Part shown: piece after piece, positions 8,592-15,791 of the stretch
Layout: each line of letters begins with the position of its first letter
Position numbering within the stretch: position 1 is the first letter of the stretch
Origin: CAZFLD01 sp964519835
Lineage (GTDB): Bacteria > Spirochaetota > Spirochaetia > DSM-27196 > CAZFLD01
DNA: 38,925 nucleotides
NCBI GenBank assembly: GCA_964519835.1
Contig: CAZFLD010000036.1
Span: forward strand, 1 to 38,925
Reading direction: 5' to 3'
Made by a program: the position numbers and the translations under genes
The notes under the pieces: model-generated
Seen by the model: only the letters and a program-made list of their open reading frames with translations
Database searches by the model: none
What the model was told of the DNA's origin: nothing

Positions 8592-10499
8592 TTACAGCGG
8601 CGTTTCCGGCGGTGCAAGCACGCCGTCATGGACAAAGCTCATAAGCGCGAGCAGTCCGCCCCAGTGGTAGAAGGCCGCAGAAGCATTGCTCTCGTCTCCT
8701 GAACCAGTCTCGACGTCGTAGTTTTCACGCACCAATCGCTTGTCGCGAAACTCCCGCAGAATAAGCTTCCGTGAGTTCTCTACGAGCCGGCAGGCGGCGT
8801 CGGCCACCTCCGGGAGGTGCAGGTAGTTTCGAAGACCGAGGTAGACAAGGAAACTCACGGGCGGCCATACCCGCCCGTCCCAGTACTCCTTTTTGTCGCC
8901 GAATACCGGGTTGGACCTGGCCAGCGTCGTAGGCGCGTAGTTGCCCCAGAACTGGTCCGGACTCAGAAGGTAGTCTTGCGCGACACGGCGGGCCTGTTCA
9001 TCGGTGGCTGTGCGGGATAGGAGTGGGTAGAAGCCGTTTATCGCCACGACATCCGAGAACTCGCCTGTTTCCCAGTTTTTGTTGTGAAAGAATCCGGTTC
9101 GTTCGTTCCACAAAACAGCGGCCGACTCTTGGAGTTTGTCGGCTCTGGCACGGAGGCGTTTGGCAGCCTCAGAATCGCAAAGGACGTCGGCAATGTCGGC
9201 CAGTGCGCGGCAATCGAGGACGTACAACCCGTTGAGTGACGCGTCCCAGTGCTTTAGGATATGGCGCTTTTTGTCGAACGGCACGCCCCGATACAGCACG
9301 CCGCCGTCCCAGCCGGACTCCATGCTCGCGCCGAACCAGCCGTTTACCGCCTCCCCTTCCTCGGTCTCCCACTTATTGCCTACTACCGGCTCGTAGGGGG
9401 TGGACCCGTAACACAGGAGCTCTTCGTGTCGCCGGTTTTCGTTCCACCACTCGTTCCACTCCAAAAGGTCGGGGTACAAAAGCTCTAGAATCCACTTTTC
9501 GCGGAAAACGCGGTAAACTTCTTTGGCACAGAGAGATCCAACAGGCGGCTGTGATCTGTCACGGCTCAGGAAGCCGTTTGCCTGCTCCACGTTCGGCACA
9601 AAGGGACGGCCCGCCTTATGCTTCGCTTGTGTCATCTCAACGAGGTTTGTGTACGCGAGTTCTTTCGAGCCGGTGGCGGCCGCCTGGTAGGCTGCGAAGT
9701 ACGTGTCCCACAGATAGAGGACATAGCCACGATTGCGTAGGCTCCAGCGACGACTGACCGGGCAGACAACACGATCGTGTTGTGGCTCATACAATACGTT
9801 CCAGGCGAGGACGGTTTGTATCGCCTCCCACGATTCGGCATGCTCTCCCATTCCGTCGCGCTCCACCTCCCATCGCCCACGCTGCTCAGCGAGAACCTCT
9901 CGAATCTCATCGATGCCGCGCTTTTTCCCGGTACTCAAACCCACGGCTTGATCGACACACAAGCTAATGTACGGCGCACGAATCGCGCCGACGTAATACT
10001 CGGGGCAGTCGACGCCCGTGGCAAAGACACGAATCGTGTTGTTCGGGACCCGTGCCTCTAGTACTTCAGCGTCCCGCGTGACGGTCCCGGGTCGATTCCA
10101 GAGAATGCAGAGTTCGGCCGTAAGGCGCGGCGCCTTTAGCCGCTTTGGAGGATCTACCGGTTCAACAAGGACAACAAGGTCATCCTTTACGTGTGCGCTC
10201 TCGATGCGAAAACTCAGGGGTTCGACGTGGGACTCGGCCCCCCAGTTTTTTAGCACGACCTCGGTATACGATCCGTCGTAGGCATGGGGACCCAGATAGA
10301 GGTCCTGCAAGTCGAAGCCGAGGTTGAGCTCGGTGAGCGGCTCTCGCTCGACGTAGTCTTTGAATCCCAAGTTTAGGCAAACTCCCTCGGGCATCCGGAC
10401 ATGGCTACAGACACTCCGGACGTCCCATGTATTCCATCCCGTTGCATAGGCCTTTTTTATTTCCTGATACATTCGATCTGCTTTTTCTCTTTCCTGCAT
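8592..10499 (-). CDS. GH63-like (alpha/alpha)6-barrel glycoside hydrolase
   Basis: A cytoplasmic glycosidase of about 635 residues. It has the signatures of the GH63/mannosylglycerate hydrolase/YgjK group: WNTWD near the start, LYLWDTYFAAYQA near residue 265, RSQPPVGSL near 315, EWNEWWNENR near 347 and ESGWDGG near 393, where acidic residues of the active-site cleft lie. No signal peptide is present, so it should trim oligosaccharides after import. I use the ATG at 10499; a GTG directly before it and an ATG 30 nt downstream are alternatives. There is no Shine-Dalgarno, and a -10-like TAGTAT ends 6 nt before this ATG, so the message may be leaderless. It is the first gene of the leftward operon and is divergent from the GH3 gene. 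The exact bond cleaved cannot be predicted. Confidence 0.78.
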   Translation of the reverse strand: MQEREKADRMYQEIKKAYATGWNTWDVRSVCSHVRMPEGVCLNLGFKDYVEREPLTELNLGFDLQDLYLGPHAYDGSYTEVVLKNWGAESHVEPLSFRIESAHVKDDLVVLVEPVDPPKRLKAPRLTAELCILWNRPGTVTRDAEVLEARVPNNTIRVFATGVDCPEYYVGAIRAPYISLCVDQAVGLSTGKKRGIDEIREVLAEQRGRWEVERDGMGEHAESWEAIQTVLAWNVLYEPQHDRVVCPVSRRWSLRNRGYVLYLWDTYFAAYQAAATGSKELAYTNLVEMTQAKHKAGRPFVPNVEQANGFLSRDRSQPPVGSLCAKEVYRVFREKWILELLYPDLLEWNEWWNENRRHEELLCYGSTPYEPVVGNKWETEEGEAVNGWFGASMESGWDGGVLYRGVPFDKKRHILKHWDASLNGLYVLDCRALADIADVLCDSEAAKRLRARADKLQESAAVLWNERTGFFHNKNWETGEFSDVVAINGFYPLLSRTATDEQARRVAQDYLLSPDQFWGNYAPTTLARSNPVFGDKKEYWDGRVWPPVSFLVYLGLRNYLHLPEVADAACRLVENSRKLILREFRDKRLVRENYDVETGSGDESNASAAFYHWGGLLALMSFVHDGVLAPPETPL

Positions 10500-10505
10500 C
10501 ACGCC

Positions 10506-10511
10506 ATACTA
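10506..10511 (-). promoter_or_regulatory. Candidate -10 box of the leftward sugar operon
   Basis: Minus-strand TAGTAT (4 of 6 matches to TATAAT) ends 6 nt before the ATG at 10499. The best -35 (TTGAAG) is only 14 bp upstream, so the promoter may need an activator. The palindrome at 10536-10555 would cover positions about -37 to -56. Confidence 0.35.
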
Positions 10512-10535
10512 TTGCAACTCTGAGTCTTCAAAGAG

Positions 10536-10555
10536 GCACAATAATCTCATTGTGC
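10536..10555. promoter_or_regulatory. Palindromic operator in the divergent promoter region, copy B
   Basis: GCACAATAATCTCATTGTGC has 7-bp perfect inverted arms (GCACAAT/ATTGTGC) with a 6-bp centre. It lies between two divergent glycosidase genes, just upstream of the candidate leftward promoter. A related copy occurs at 232-251, and the half-site CGTCATTGTGC of copy A recurs at 34535-34545 upstream of the cyclase gene. The binding protein is unknown; the AraC regulator of this locus is one candidate. Confidence 0.6.
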
Positions 10556-10581
10556 ATGTTACGTTAGCACTATCCGATCAG

Positions 10582-10605
10582 CGATCTGTTGGTTTTAGCA
10601 GATCG
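10582..10605. promoter_or_regulatory. Second inverted repeat in the divergent promoter region
   Basis: CGATCTG (10582-10588) and CAGATCG (10599-10605) form 7-bp arms separated by 10 bp, 21 bp before the GH3 start codon. It could be a second operator or a leader hairpin in the GH3 message. Confidence 0.4.
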
Positions 10606-10625
10606 TCCTCAAAGATGATCACTTC

Positions 10626-10924
10626 ATGCCGGACCACAACGGGATCCGCGTTTATACAGACACCATGTACTCAAGAGCGGTCCCAGCCGACAAGGCGCGA
10701 ATCGACAAGATCTTTGCTTCTCTTTCCGTCGACGAGCGGATTGCCCAAACCTTCAACGTGAATCTTTCCAAGCTCTCCCCCGATGAGGCGTCTGCTCTCT
10801 ACGAGACTTGCCCCTTCGGCGCGGGATTCTTTGCCTACCGCCGTGCCGACGAGACGGCCGCAGCAATGGAGCCGCTTCTCGAGCATGCAAAGATTCCCCC
10901 TTTGGGGTGCGCCGATCTCGTAAA
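10626..10924 (+). CDS. GH3 glycoside hydrolase, N-terminal part (cut by assembly gap)
   Basis: The first 99 residues of a family 3 glycosidase. ...IDKIFASLSVDERIAQTFNV at residues 25-45 corresponds to the helix at the start of GH3 barrels, and ...AKIPPLGCADLV at the end is the strand before the conserved loop of the barrel. The frame then runs into ten unknown bases. Its continuation starts at about 11065. From the usual GH3 layout only about 10-20 residues should be missing between ADLV and LFPWQMA. No clear Shine-Dalgarno precedes this ATG; an ATG at 10665 is an alternative. It is divergent from the GH63-like gene and shares its operator region. Confidence 0.7.
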
Positions 10925-10934
10925 NNNNNNNNNN
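10925..10934. other. Assembly gap (ten Ns)
   Basis: Ten ambiguous bases, a conventional scaffold gap of unknown real length, lie inside the GH3 gene and mark a join between contigs. Confidence 0.99.
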
Positions 10935-11062
10935 TTCTAGTGCCCGAAAGTTGTCTTCTTCAGGATAAAACTCACGATAAGTACCCCAAACAAGTAGAGC
11001 AAAAACTTGTCCAGAAAGAACGACAATAAAAGCTAAAATCGAATGATCAATTTTGTAATCAA
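10935..11062 (-). other. Low-GC foreign-looking fragment beside the gap
   Basis: About 130 bases right of the Ns are clearly AT-richer than the rest of the window and do not continue the GH3 frame. On the minus strand they are open throughout for 43 codons, with AT-rich codon use, and encode a membrane-like stretch (HSILAFIVVLSGQVFALLVW, then GTYREFYPEED). The GH3 frame resumes at LFPWQMAVGAA around 11065. This looks like a read or contig end from another organism or locus joined in error. An inserted element is less likely, because no inverted repeats or target duplication can be seen. Confidence 0.6.
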
Positions 11063-11064
11063 CC

Positions 11065-12405
11065 TTGTTCCCGTGGCAGATGGCGGTCGGCGCGGCGGAC
11101 TCCGAGGATCTCGCTGAAAAGATGGGGATCGCAACCGCCGTCGAGGGGCGGCAGGCCGGACTTCACTGGACATTTGGCCCAATCGTGGACCTATCCATCA
11201 ATAAAGAAAACTCGATGATGCACACGCGCACGTTCGGCGTAGATCCCGAGCACGTGCTCCGTATGTCGCGGGCCTTCATCCGCGGCGTGCAGGCGGACAA
11301 ACGCATGGCCGCAACAGCCAAACACTTTCCCGGAGACGGGGTGGACGACAGAGACTCCCACGTGTGTACATCCGTGAACCCACTCAGCCGTGATGAGTGG
11401 TACAAACTCTTTGGCCACGTATGGTCGGGAGTTCTCAGTGAGGTTTATTGCGTGATGAGCGGGCACATCGGCCTTTCGTGGCTCGATCCCGGCACGAACT
11501 ACTTGGGACCTCCCCCTGCGACGCTGAGCAGCAGAATACAAATCGATTTGCTTCGCAACGAGTTGGGCTTCGGCGGCCTTGTTGTGTCCGACGCGATTCC
11601 CATGGTCGGCTTCTCAGCTGTTGCGCCATACATGGAGCGTCTAGCGGGAAATATCGAGTCCGGAAGCGACATGATCCTCTGGCCGGAGGCGCCGCAGGAT
11701 GTGGCGGTCATAAGACGGGCCTTGGATCGCGGCGTCTTGTCCGAGGAACGCTTGGAGACGGCGGTCAAAAACGTGCTCGCGCTCAAGCTCCACCTCGGAC
11801 TCATCGACCAAAAAGAGCCGGTCGAATCTCTCCATGGCCGCGCCGACTTCGAATCCTGGGCCGATGAAATTGGCCGGCGGGCGGTTGCCGTAGTCCGCAA
11901 CGAAGGCGAGGTCTTGCCGCTCCATCTGCCGGAGGGTGCGCGCGTGGCAACGGTCACACTTTCCATGGGCTCCGATACGCGCGGCTATGTAAAAGAGCTC
12001 GATGTTGTGGATGAGGAGCTGAGGAAACGAGGGTTGACGGTGGAACACTTTGCAAATCCGTCGAGCACGGAGTTAAACAAGCGCGCCGCCGACTTTGCGG
12101 CCGTTTTAATCAACGTCCACGTTATGCCTGTTTACGGAACAACTCGATTCGCAGGGCCGGCCGTTGCCTCGCTCTGGAACTCCTTCTGGCATGGTCACCC
12201 CGCGGTTGTGTTTACCTCTTTCGGCGACCCCTACAAACTCTACGAAATGCCGTACTGCCACAACTTTGTGATGACATTTAGCAACACCCCGTCTTCACAA
12301 CGCGCGGCGGTCCGAGTCTGGCTCGGAGAAATCGAGGCGGTTGGGAAAGCGCCGGTACGCCTACCGGGGTTCTATGAGATCGGAGTTTCGAAGGTCCTTG
12401 GGTGA
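11065..12405 (+). CDS. GH3 beta-N-acetylhexosaminidase/beta-glycosidase, main part
   Basis: This continues the GH3 enzyme across the gap. It has the NagZ-type layout: GPIVDLSINKENSMMHTRTFG, then KHFPGDG followed by DDRDSH, where the Asp-His pair of the DSH motif serves as acid/base in NagZ-type enzymes. VVSDAIPM near residue 175 carries the catalytic Asp. A C-terminal alpha/beta domain (residues about 275-440) follows. No signal peptide is visible in the N-terminal part, so the enzyme is probably cytoplasmic. It should release terminal sugars, most likely N-acetylhexosamine or glucose, from oligosaccharides taken up by the neighbouring transporter. The apparent TTG start is only the point where the frame reappears after the foreign fragment. 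The substrate is inferred from motifs only. Confidence 0.85.
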   Translation: MFPWQMAVGAADSEDLAEKMGIATAVEGRQAGLHWTFGPIVDLSINKENSMMHTRTFGVDPEHVLRMSRAFIRGVQADKRMAATAKHFPGDGVDDRDSHVCTSVNPLSRDEWYKLFGHVWSGVLSEVYCVMSGHIGLSWLDPGTNYLGPPPATLSSRIQIDLLRNELGFGGLVVSDAIPMVGFSAVAPYMERLAGNIESGSDMILWPEAPQDVAVIRRALDRGVLSEERLETAVKNVLALKLHLGLIDQKEPVESLHGRADFESWADEIGRRAVAVVRNEGEVLPLHLPEGARVATVTLSMGSDTRGYVKELDVVDEELRKRGLTVEHFANPSSTELNKRAADFAAVLINVHVMPVYGTTRFAGPAVASLWNSFWHGHPAVVFTSFGDPYKLYEMPYCHNFVMTFSNTPSSQRAAVRVWLGEIEAVGKAPVRLPGFYEIGVSKVLG

Positions 12406-12557
12406 CCGACACGCCGGCCACCTGCGCGACCCGGCCTACGCTACAGTGCTCGAGGAGGTGTTGCGCCGTGTAATCCGCGGGCCCGTAACTCCGCTCCACG
12501 CACCCGGGTACGCGCGCACGGCCAATCCGGATAAGGTCCGGCCGGGACCGGTAGACT
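12406..12557 (+). pseudogene. Unidentified coding remnant
   Basis: Frame +2 reads a protein-like stretch (RDPAYATVLEEVLRRVI, then YARTANPDKVRPGPVDYAWR) without its own start, directly after the GH3 stop. It is bounded by decayed genes. I do not recognise the family; it may be the tail of a gene whose beginning was deleted. Confidence 0.3.
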
Positions 12558-13450
12558 ATGCGTGGAGGTACCATGGATCGGAGCTACCCGCCTCTCGACG
12601 AAGCCGGCAAAACTCTCAAAATAGTCTGGTATCGCATACCGATCGACAAGCAGGAAATGCGCGAGCTTACCACTCGGAGCGATTCTCGTGGCTTGCTCCA
12701 GGCCGCCGCGCACTTTCTTCTTGTTTTATCTACCGGCGCTCTGGTCACCTACCTTTTCACACAAGGTCCGTGGCTTGCCATGGTTGGGGCTCTATGGTTC
12801 CACGGTGTCTGCTATTCGTTTTTTTACCGGCCTTGCCACTCACGAGCTCTCTCACGGTACCGTGTTCAAGACAAAACGGCTCAACGAGTCTTTCCTCAGG
12901 CTCTACAGCCTTGTGTCCTGGGTCAACTTCCATCAATACCGGCTCAGCCACCGGCAGCATCACCTCTAAGCGCTTCACCCATTGGGTGACCGTGAAGCAT
13001 TCGGGGGACGGGGCCAAGACATGGAGCGGCGCGTGGCCGTGCGATGGGGTCGCGGGCTGGTTGCCTTTCCCCTGTCAGTCGTGGTGCTGTCGGTGGTTTT
13101 TCGGCTTTGGATACTCCCCGTGGTGTGTCGCTCGGTCCATTTGTCGGCACATGGTGGCGGGTGTTTGTTGGCAGAACGATAAACAACGGCTTGCGGGATA
13201 AAGTTCCGGACTGGCGAAAGTGCGCTCGAACGATCAAGTTGGATCCATGTTCGCGGCGGTCCCTTGCTACAACCTTCCACGGCTGAGCAAGCTACCAGCC
13301 TGGGACATGCCGAAGCCTCGAACAATTCGAGAGGCGTGGCAGGAGATGCGACACGTCTGGCGGAAGAGGCAGGAAGACCCGACCTTCCAATGGGATACGC
13401 CGGTGCCGGGCGAACCCGGCTTTGATAGATCACAGGACAAGAACTCGTGA
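12558..13450 (+). pseudogene. Broken fatty-acid desaturase
   Basis: Pieces in all three forward frames add up to one membrane fatty-acid desaturase. Frame 3 gives VWYRIPIDKQEMRELTTRSD and a first membrane segment. After the seven-T run at 12819-12825 the frame must drop one T to continue as FFTGLATHELSHGTVF, with histidine box HELSH, and then SHRQHH, box two. An in-frame TAA at 12967-12969 stands where homologues have a tyrosine before LHP. Further shifts lead to GTWWRVFVGRTINNGL and to the C-terminal MFAAVPCYNLPRLSKLPAWD. Between KLDP and MFAAVP about 15-20 residues with the third box are missing, so the di-iron site cannot form. The last frame ends at a TGA that overlaps the next gene's start. 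Confidence 0.8.
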
Positions 13451-14400
13451 CAGGCCGAGAGCGCGTCCGCGCCATTATCTCAGCCGAGCCCGCGGACCGC
13501 GTCGGCTTTTGAACCCCACAACGACAGCATTCCGCCGCTGGTCGCTGCCTTTGGCGGTTGTGACGCGCCGGTCGAGCGAGACGTCGGCGTCGGTTTCATG
13601 GCGCGCGGCGGCCACGATGTCGACCACGAATCAGCAAACGCGGGTGCCGTCGAGCAACATGCACCAGCCGGTGGCAGTGAGCGGAATCCGCCCGGTGATG
13701 GAGTGTCCGGGCTGGGCGTCGTTCGCGCACGACTCGGCGACGATTACGCCTGGATCCCGCCCGGCTGGTCGGCCTAAACACACCCCGAAGGCCTGCCCAT
13801 GTTCGACATCGGTAGCGTCGGTCCCTCTCGAGGGGCTCCCGGTGCATTCAGAGATGCCGAGTCCGTTTTTCCACCTGGCTGCCGACTTTTTCGGCATGGA
13901 GAACTACTTCATCACGATGTACACCGACCCGGAGATCGTCCACGCGGTAACTCAGCACGTTGTGGATTTCTACCTCGAGGCAAACCGGCGCTTTTTCGAG
14001 GCCTCGGGCCACCTTGTGTTCCCCTACTTCCGCAAACTCACCGACCTCGGTCACGAGTTTGGCAAGCAGGTCATCCTGCATTCCTGCGGGTCGATCTATC
14101 GTGTTATCCCAGACTTAATTGAGCTTGGTGTGGATGCACTGCATCCGTTGCAGGCGAAGGCGGCAAACATGGCGGCCGAACGGATTGGCGCGGAGTTTCG
14201 CGGAGCCCTGGCGTTTATCGGCGGTATCGACACGCAGGACCCTACTGGTAAACGCGGGTCCCGACGAAGTCCGTACCGAGGTTGCTCGGGTGGCCCGGTC
14301 GCTCGGTCCACGCTACGTGGTAAGTCCGAGCCACGAAGCTCTCCTTCCAAATGTTCCGCCTAAAAAACGTCCTGGCAATGGCCGAGGCCGCGGCGGGTTA
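13447..14400 (+). pseudogene. Broken uroporphyrinogen-decarboxylase-like gene
   Basis: The GTG at 13447 overlaps the desaturase TGA (GTGA) and begins TGRERVRAIISAEPADRVGF, a classic start for the UROD/MtaA superfamily, but a TGA follows at 13510. A further frame reads LGDDYAWIPPGWSA, stops at TAA 13775-13777 and continues THPEGLPMFDIGSV. The largest piece has FFHLAADFFGMENYFITMYT and HSCGSIYRVIPDLIELGVDA. Roughly 20-25 residues are missing before LVFPYFRKL near 14020. Single-base excesses in CCC (14240-14242) and A6 (14362-14367) shift the frame before LLVNAGPDEV and NVLAMAEAA. The intact relatives are methyltransferase-like proteins often found beside sugar genes. It is certainly non-functional if the sequence is correct. 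Confidence 0.78.
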
Positions 14401-14815
14401 CTATACCTCCACCTCCGGATACCGTCGCGTCGACGACAAGAGCCGATCGAGCTTTTCTCGCGATTCGTAGACCGCACGATTGCCCTCCGGCCACGAATGG
14501 CCCCATCAGATTCACGTCGATCACTCGCCGAAAGGTCTCCAGCTCACCGGCCGTAAGCTCCTTTGTGAGGTCCATCGCCGGGTGATGAACCCCTGCGAAG
14601 TTCACAACAACCACGGCACCGGAGAGATCCTGCAGGACGCGGCCCATCTCAGCTCGAAGGCCGACCAGGTTGGTAACGTCCACGGTACGAACAGGAAGCT
14701 CGGTGCCGCGCTTTTCTCGGTCAACGAGGTACGCGTCGGCGCCGGTACTGCGGCCCCTTTGCAGCAGACGCATTACCTGAGACACTGTATGGAACGGTGG
14801 TAAGCTGGAGACAGG
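14400..14815 (-). pseudogene. Remnant of a short-chain dehydrogenase/reductase
   Basis: The minus strand encodes GADAYLVDREKRGTELPVRTVDVTN, VVVNFAGVHHPAMDLTKEL and FRRVIDVNLMGPF. These match the second Rossmann strand, the NNAG-like motif and the DVNLxGPF helix of SDR enzymes. The N-terminal TGxxxGIG dinucleotide loop is absent, the Ser-Tyr-Lys catalytic part is missing, and the end collapses after GPFVAGG. It is convergent with the UROD remnant. Boundaries are approximate. Confidence 0.65.
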
Positions 14816-14819
14816 TCGC

Positions 14820-15671
14820 ATGAGCCATCCTATACAAATCGTGACAATTGTGGAGAACACGGCTTCCGGCCGGGGGACGCTCGGTGAGCACGGCCTCTCT
14901 TTTTGCCTGGAGACGGGATCACTCAAGCTGCTTTTCGACACGGGTCAAACCACTCGTGTCCTGCTTCACAACGCAAAGCTCCTCGGGGTCGACCTCTCGG
15001 ACGTCGACGCAATTGTGCTCTCGCACGGGCACTACGACCACACGGGCGGACTCGCGGGTCCGCTCGCAACCGCGGCACCTCGCGTGTTTGCGCACCCTGC
15101 AGCCATGGAAACACGGTTCAGTCGGCATGCGGACTTTTCGGTGCGTGAGATCGGCATACACAAAGATGCGTCGATCGCTCTCCGCCGGGCCGCTACAATC
15201 GTTTCCACGGAGAGTCCAACGGAGGTCGGTCACGGCATCTTTGTGACCGGTCCTCCACCACGCGTGACCGACTATGAAGATCCGGGAGGCGATTTCTACC
15301 TGGACCCGGCCTGCACGACCGCGGATCCGGTGCCGGACGACCAGTCGCTCTACTTTACTACGCAGTCAGGGGTCGTTGTTCTGCTCGGTTGCGCTCATGC
15401 CGGCATCGTAAACACGCTCCTTCACGTCGGCGCGCTGACCGGAGGCGCCCCTATTCACGCGGTCATCGGAGGCACCCACCTCGGAACCGCGTCACCGGAG
15501 CGACTGGATCGTACGGTGTCGGATCTCCATCGAATCGGTATCGACCTGATTGCCCCGGCCCACTGCACCGGTCCTGCGGCATCCGCCCGCCTGTGGTCGG
15601 AGTTTCCGAGCGCCTGGACACCGTGCCGTGTTGGGACCACCTTCGAGTTTGATTCCGGGGAACCGCCTTGA
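14820..15671 (+). CDS. MBL-fold metallo-hydrolase (RFAP-synthase-like family)
   Basis: A complete metallo-beta-lactamase-fold protein of 283 residues. The metal site HGHYDH (residues about 70-75) is intact, and further ligands fall in LLGCAHAGIVNTL (His near residue 195), IGGTHL and APAHCTGP. The N-terminus TIVENTASGRGTLGEHGLSF is typical of the family annotated as 7,8-dihydropterin-6-methyl-4-(ribofuranosyl)aminobenzene 5'-phosphate synthase-like, whose true bacterial substrates are mostly unknown. It has no signal peptide and so is cytoplasmic. A GGAG lies about 11 nt upstream of the ATG. It is the first intact gene after a decayed stretch and lies 120 bp before the DUF4954 gene. The fold is certain; the substrate is unknown. 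Confidence 0.87.
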   Translation: MSHPIQIVTIVENTASGRGTLGEHGLSFCLETGSLKLLFDTGQTTRVLLHNAKLLGVDLSDVDAIVLSHGHYDHTGGLAGPLATAAPRVFAHPAAMETRFSRHADFSVREIGIHKDASIALRRAATIVSTESPTEVGHGIFVTGPPPRVTDYEDPGGDFYLDPACTTADPVPDDQSLYFTTQSGVVVLLGCAHAGIVNTLLHVGALTGGAPIHAVIGGTHLGTASPERLDRTVSDLHRIGIDLIAPAHCTGPAASARLWSEFPSAWTPCRVGTTFEFDSGEPP

Positions 15672-15694
15672 CGCGCAAACGCCTCCTACGGTTG

Positions 15695-15723
15695 TTGCCC
15701 GGCAAATCGACTTGTGGAATGAT
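15695..15723 (+). promoter_or_regulatory. Candidate promoter of the DUF4954 gene
   Basis: TTGCCC (15695-15700), 17 bp, AATGAT (15718-15723), about 70 bp upstream of the start codon. The -10 fit is moderate. Confidence 0.3.
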
Positions 15724-15791
15724 AAACAAGGTAAATCAGTGACCGACGCCGTAAAACGGACGACGAGGTCTGCGACGAAACGGAGACACGC

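Noticed and set aside
232..10555. CRP-type site for cAMP control
   Set aside because: CRP sites have TGTGA-N6-TCACA; these palindromes have the reverse order (GCACA-N10-TGTGC).
10935..11062. Insertion sequence inside the GH3 gene
   Set aside because: There are no inverted repeats, target duplication or transposase; the piece touches an N gap, so a misassembly is simpler.
12967..13777. Stop-codon recoding (TAA or TGA read as an amino acid) in the desaturase and UROD-like genes
   Set aside because: Both stops would need different readings, the same genes also carry frameshifts and block deletions, and intact genes here use TAA and TGA as stops.
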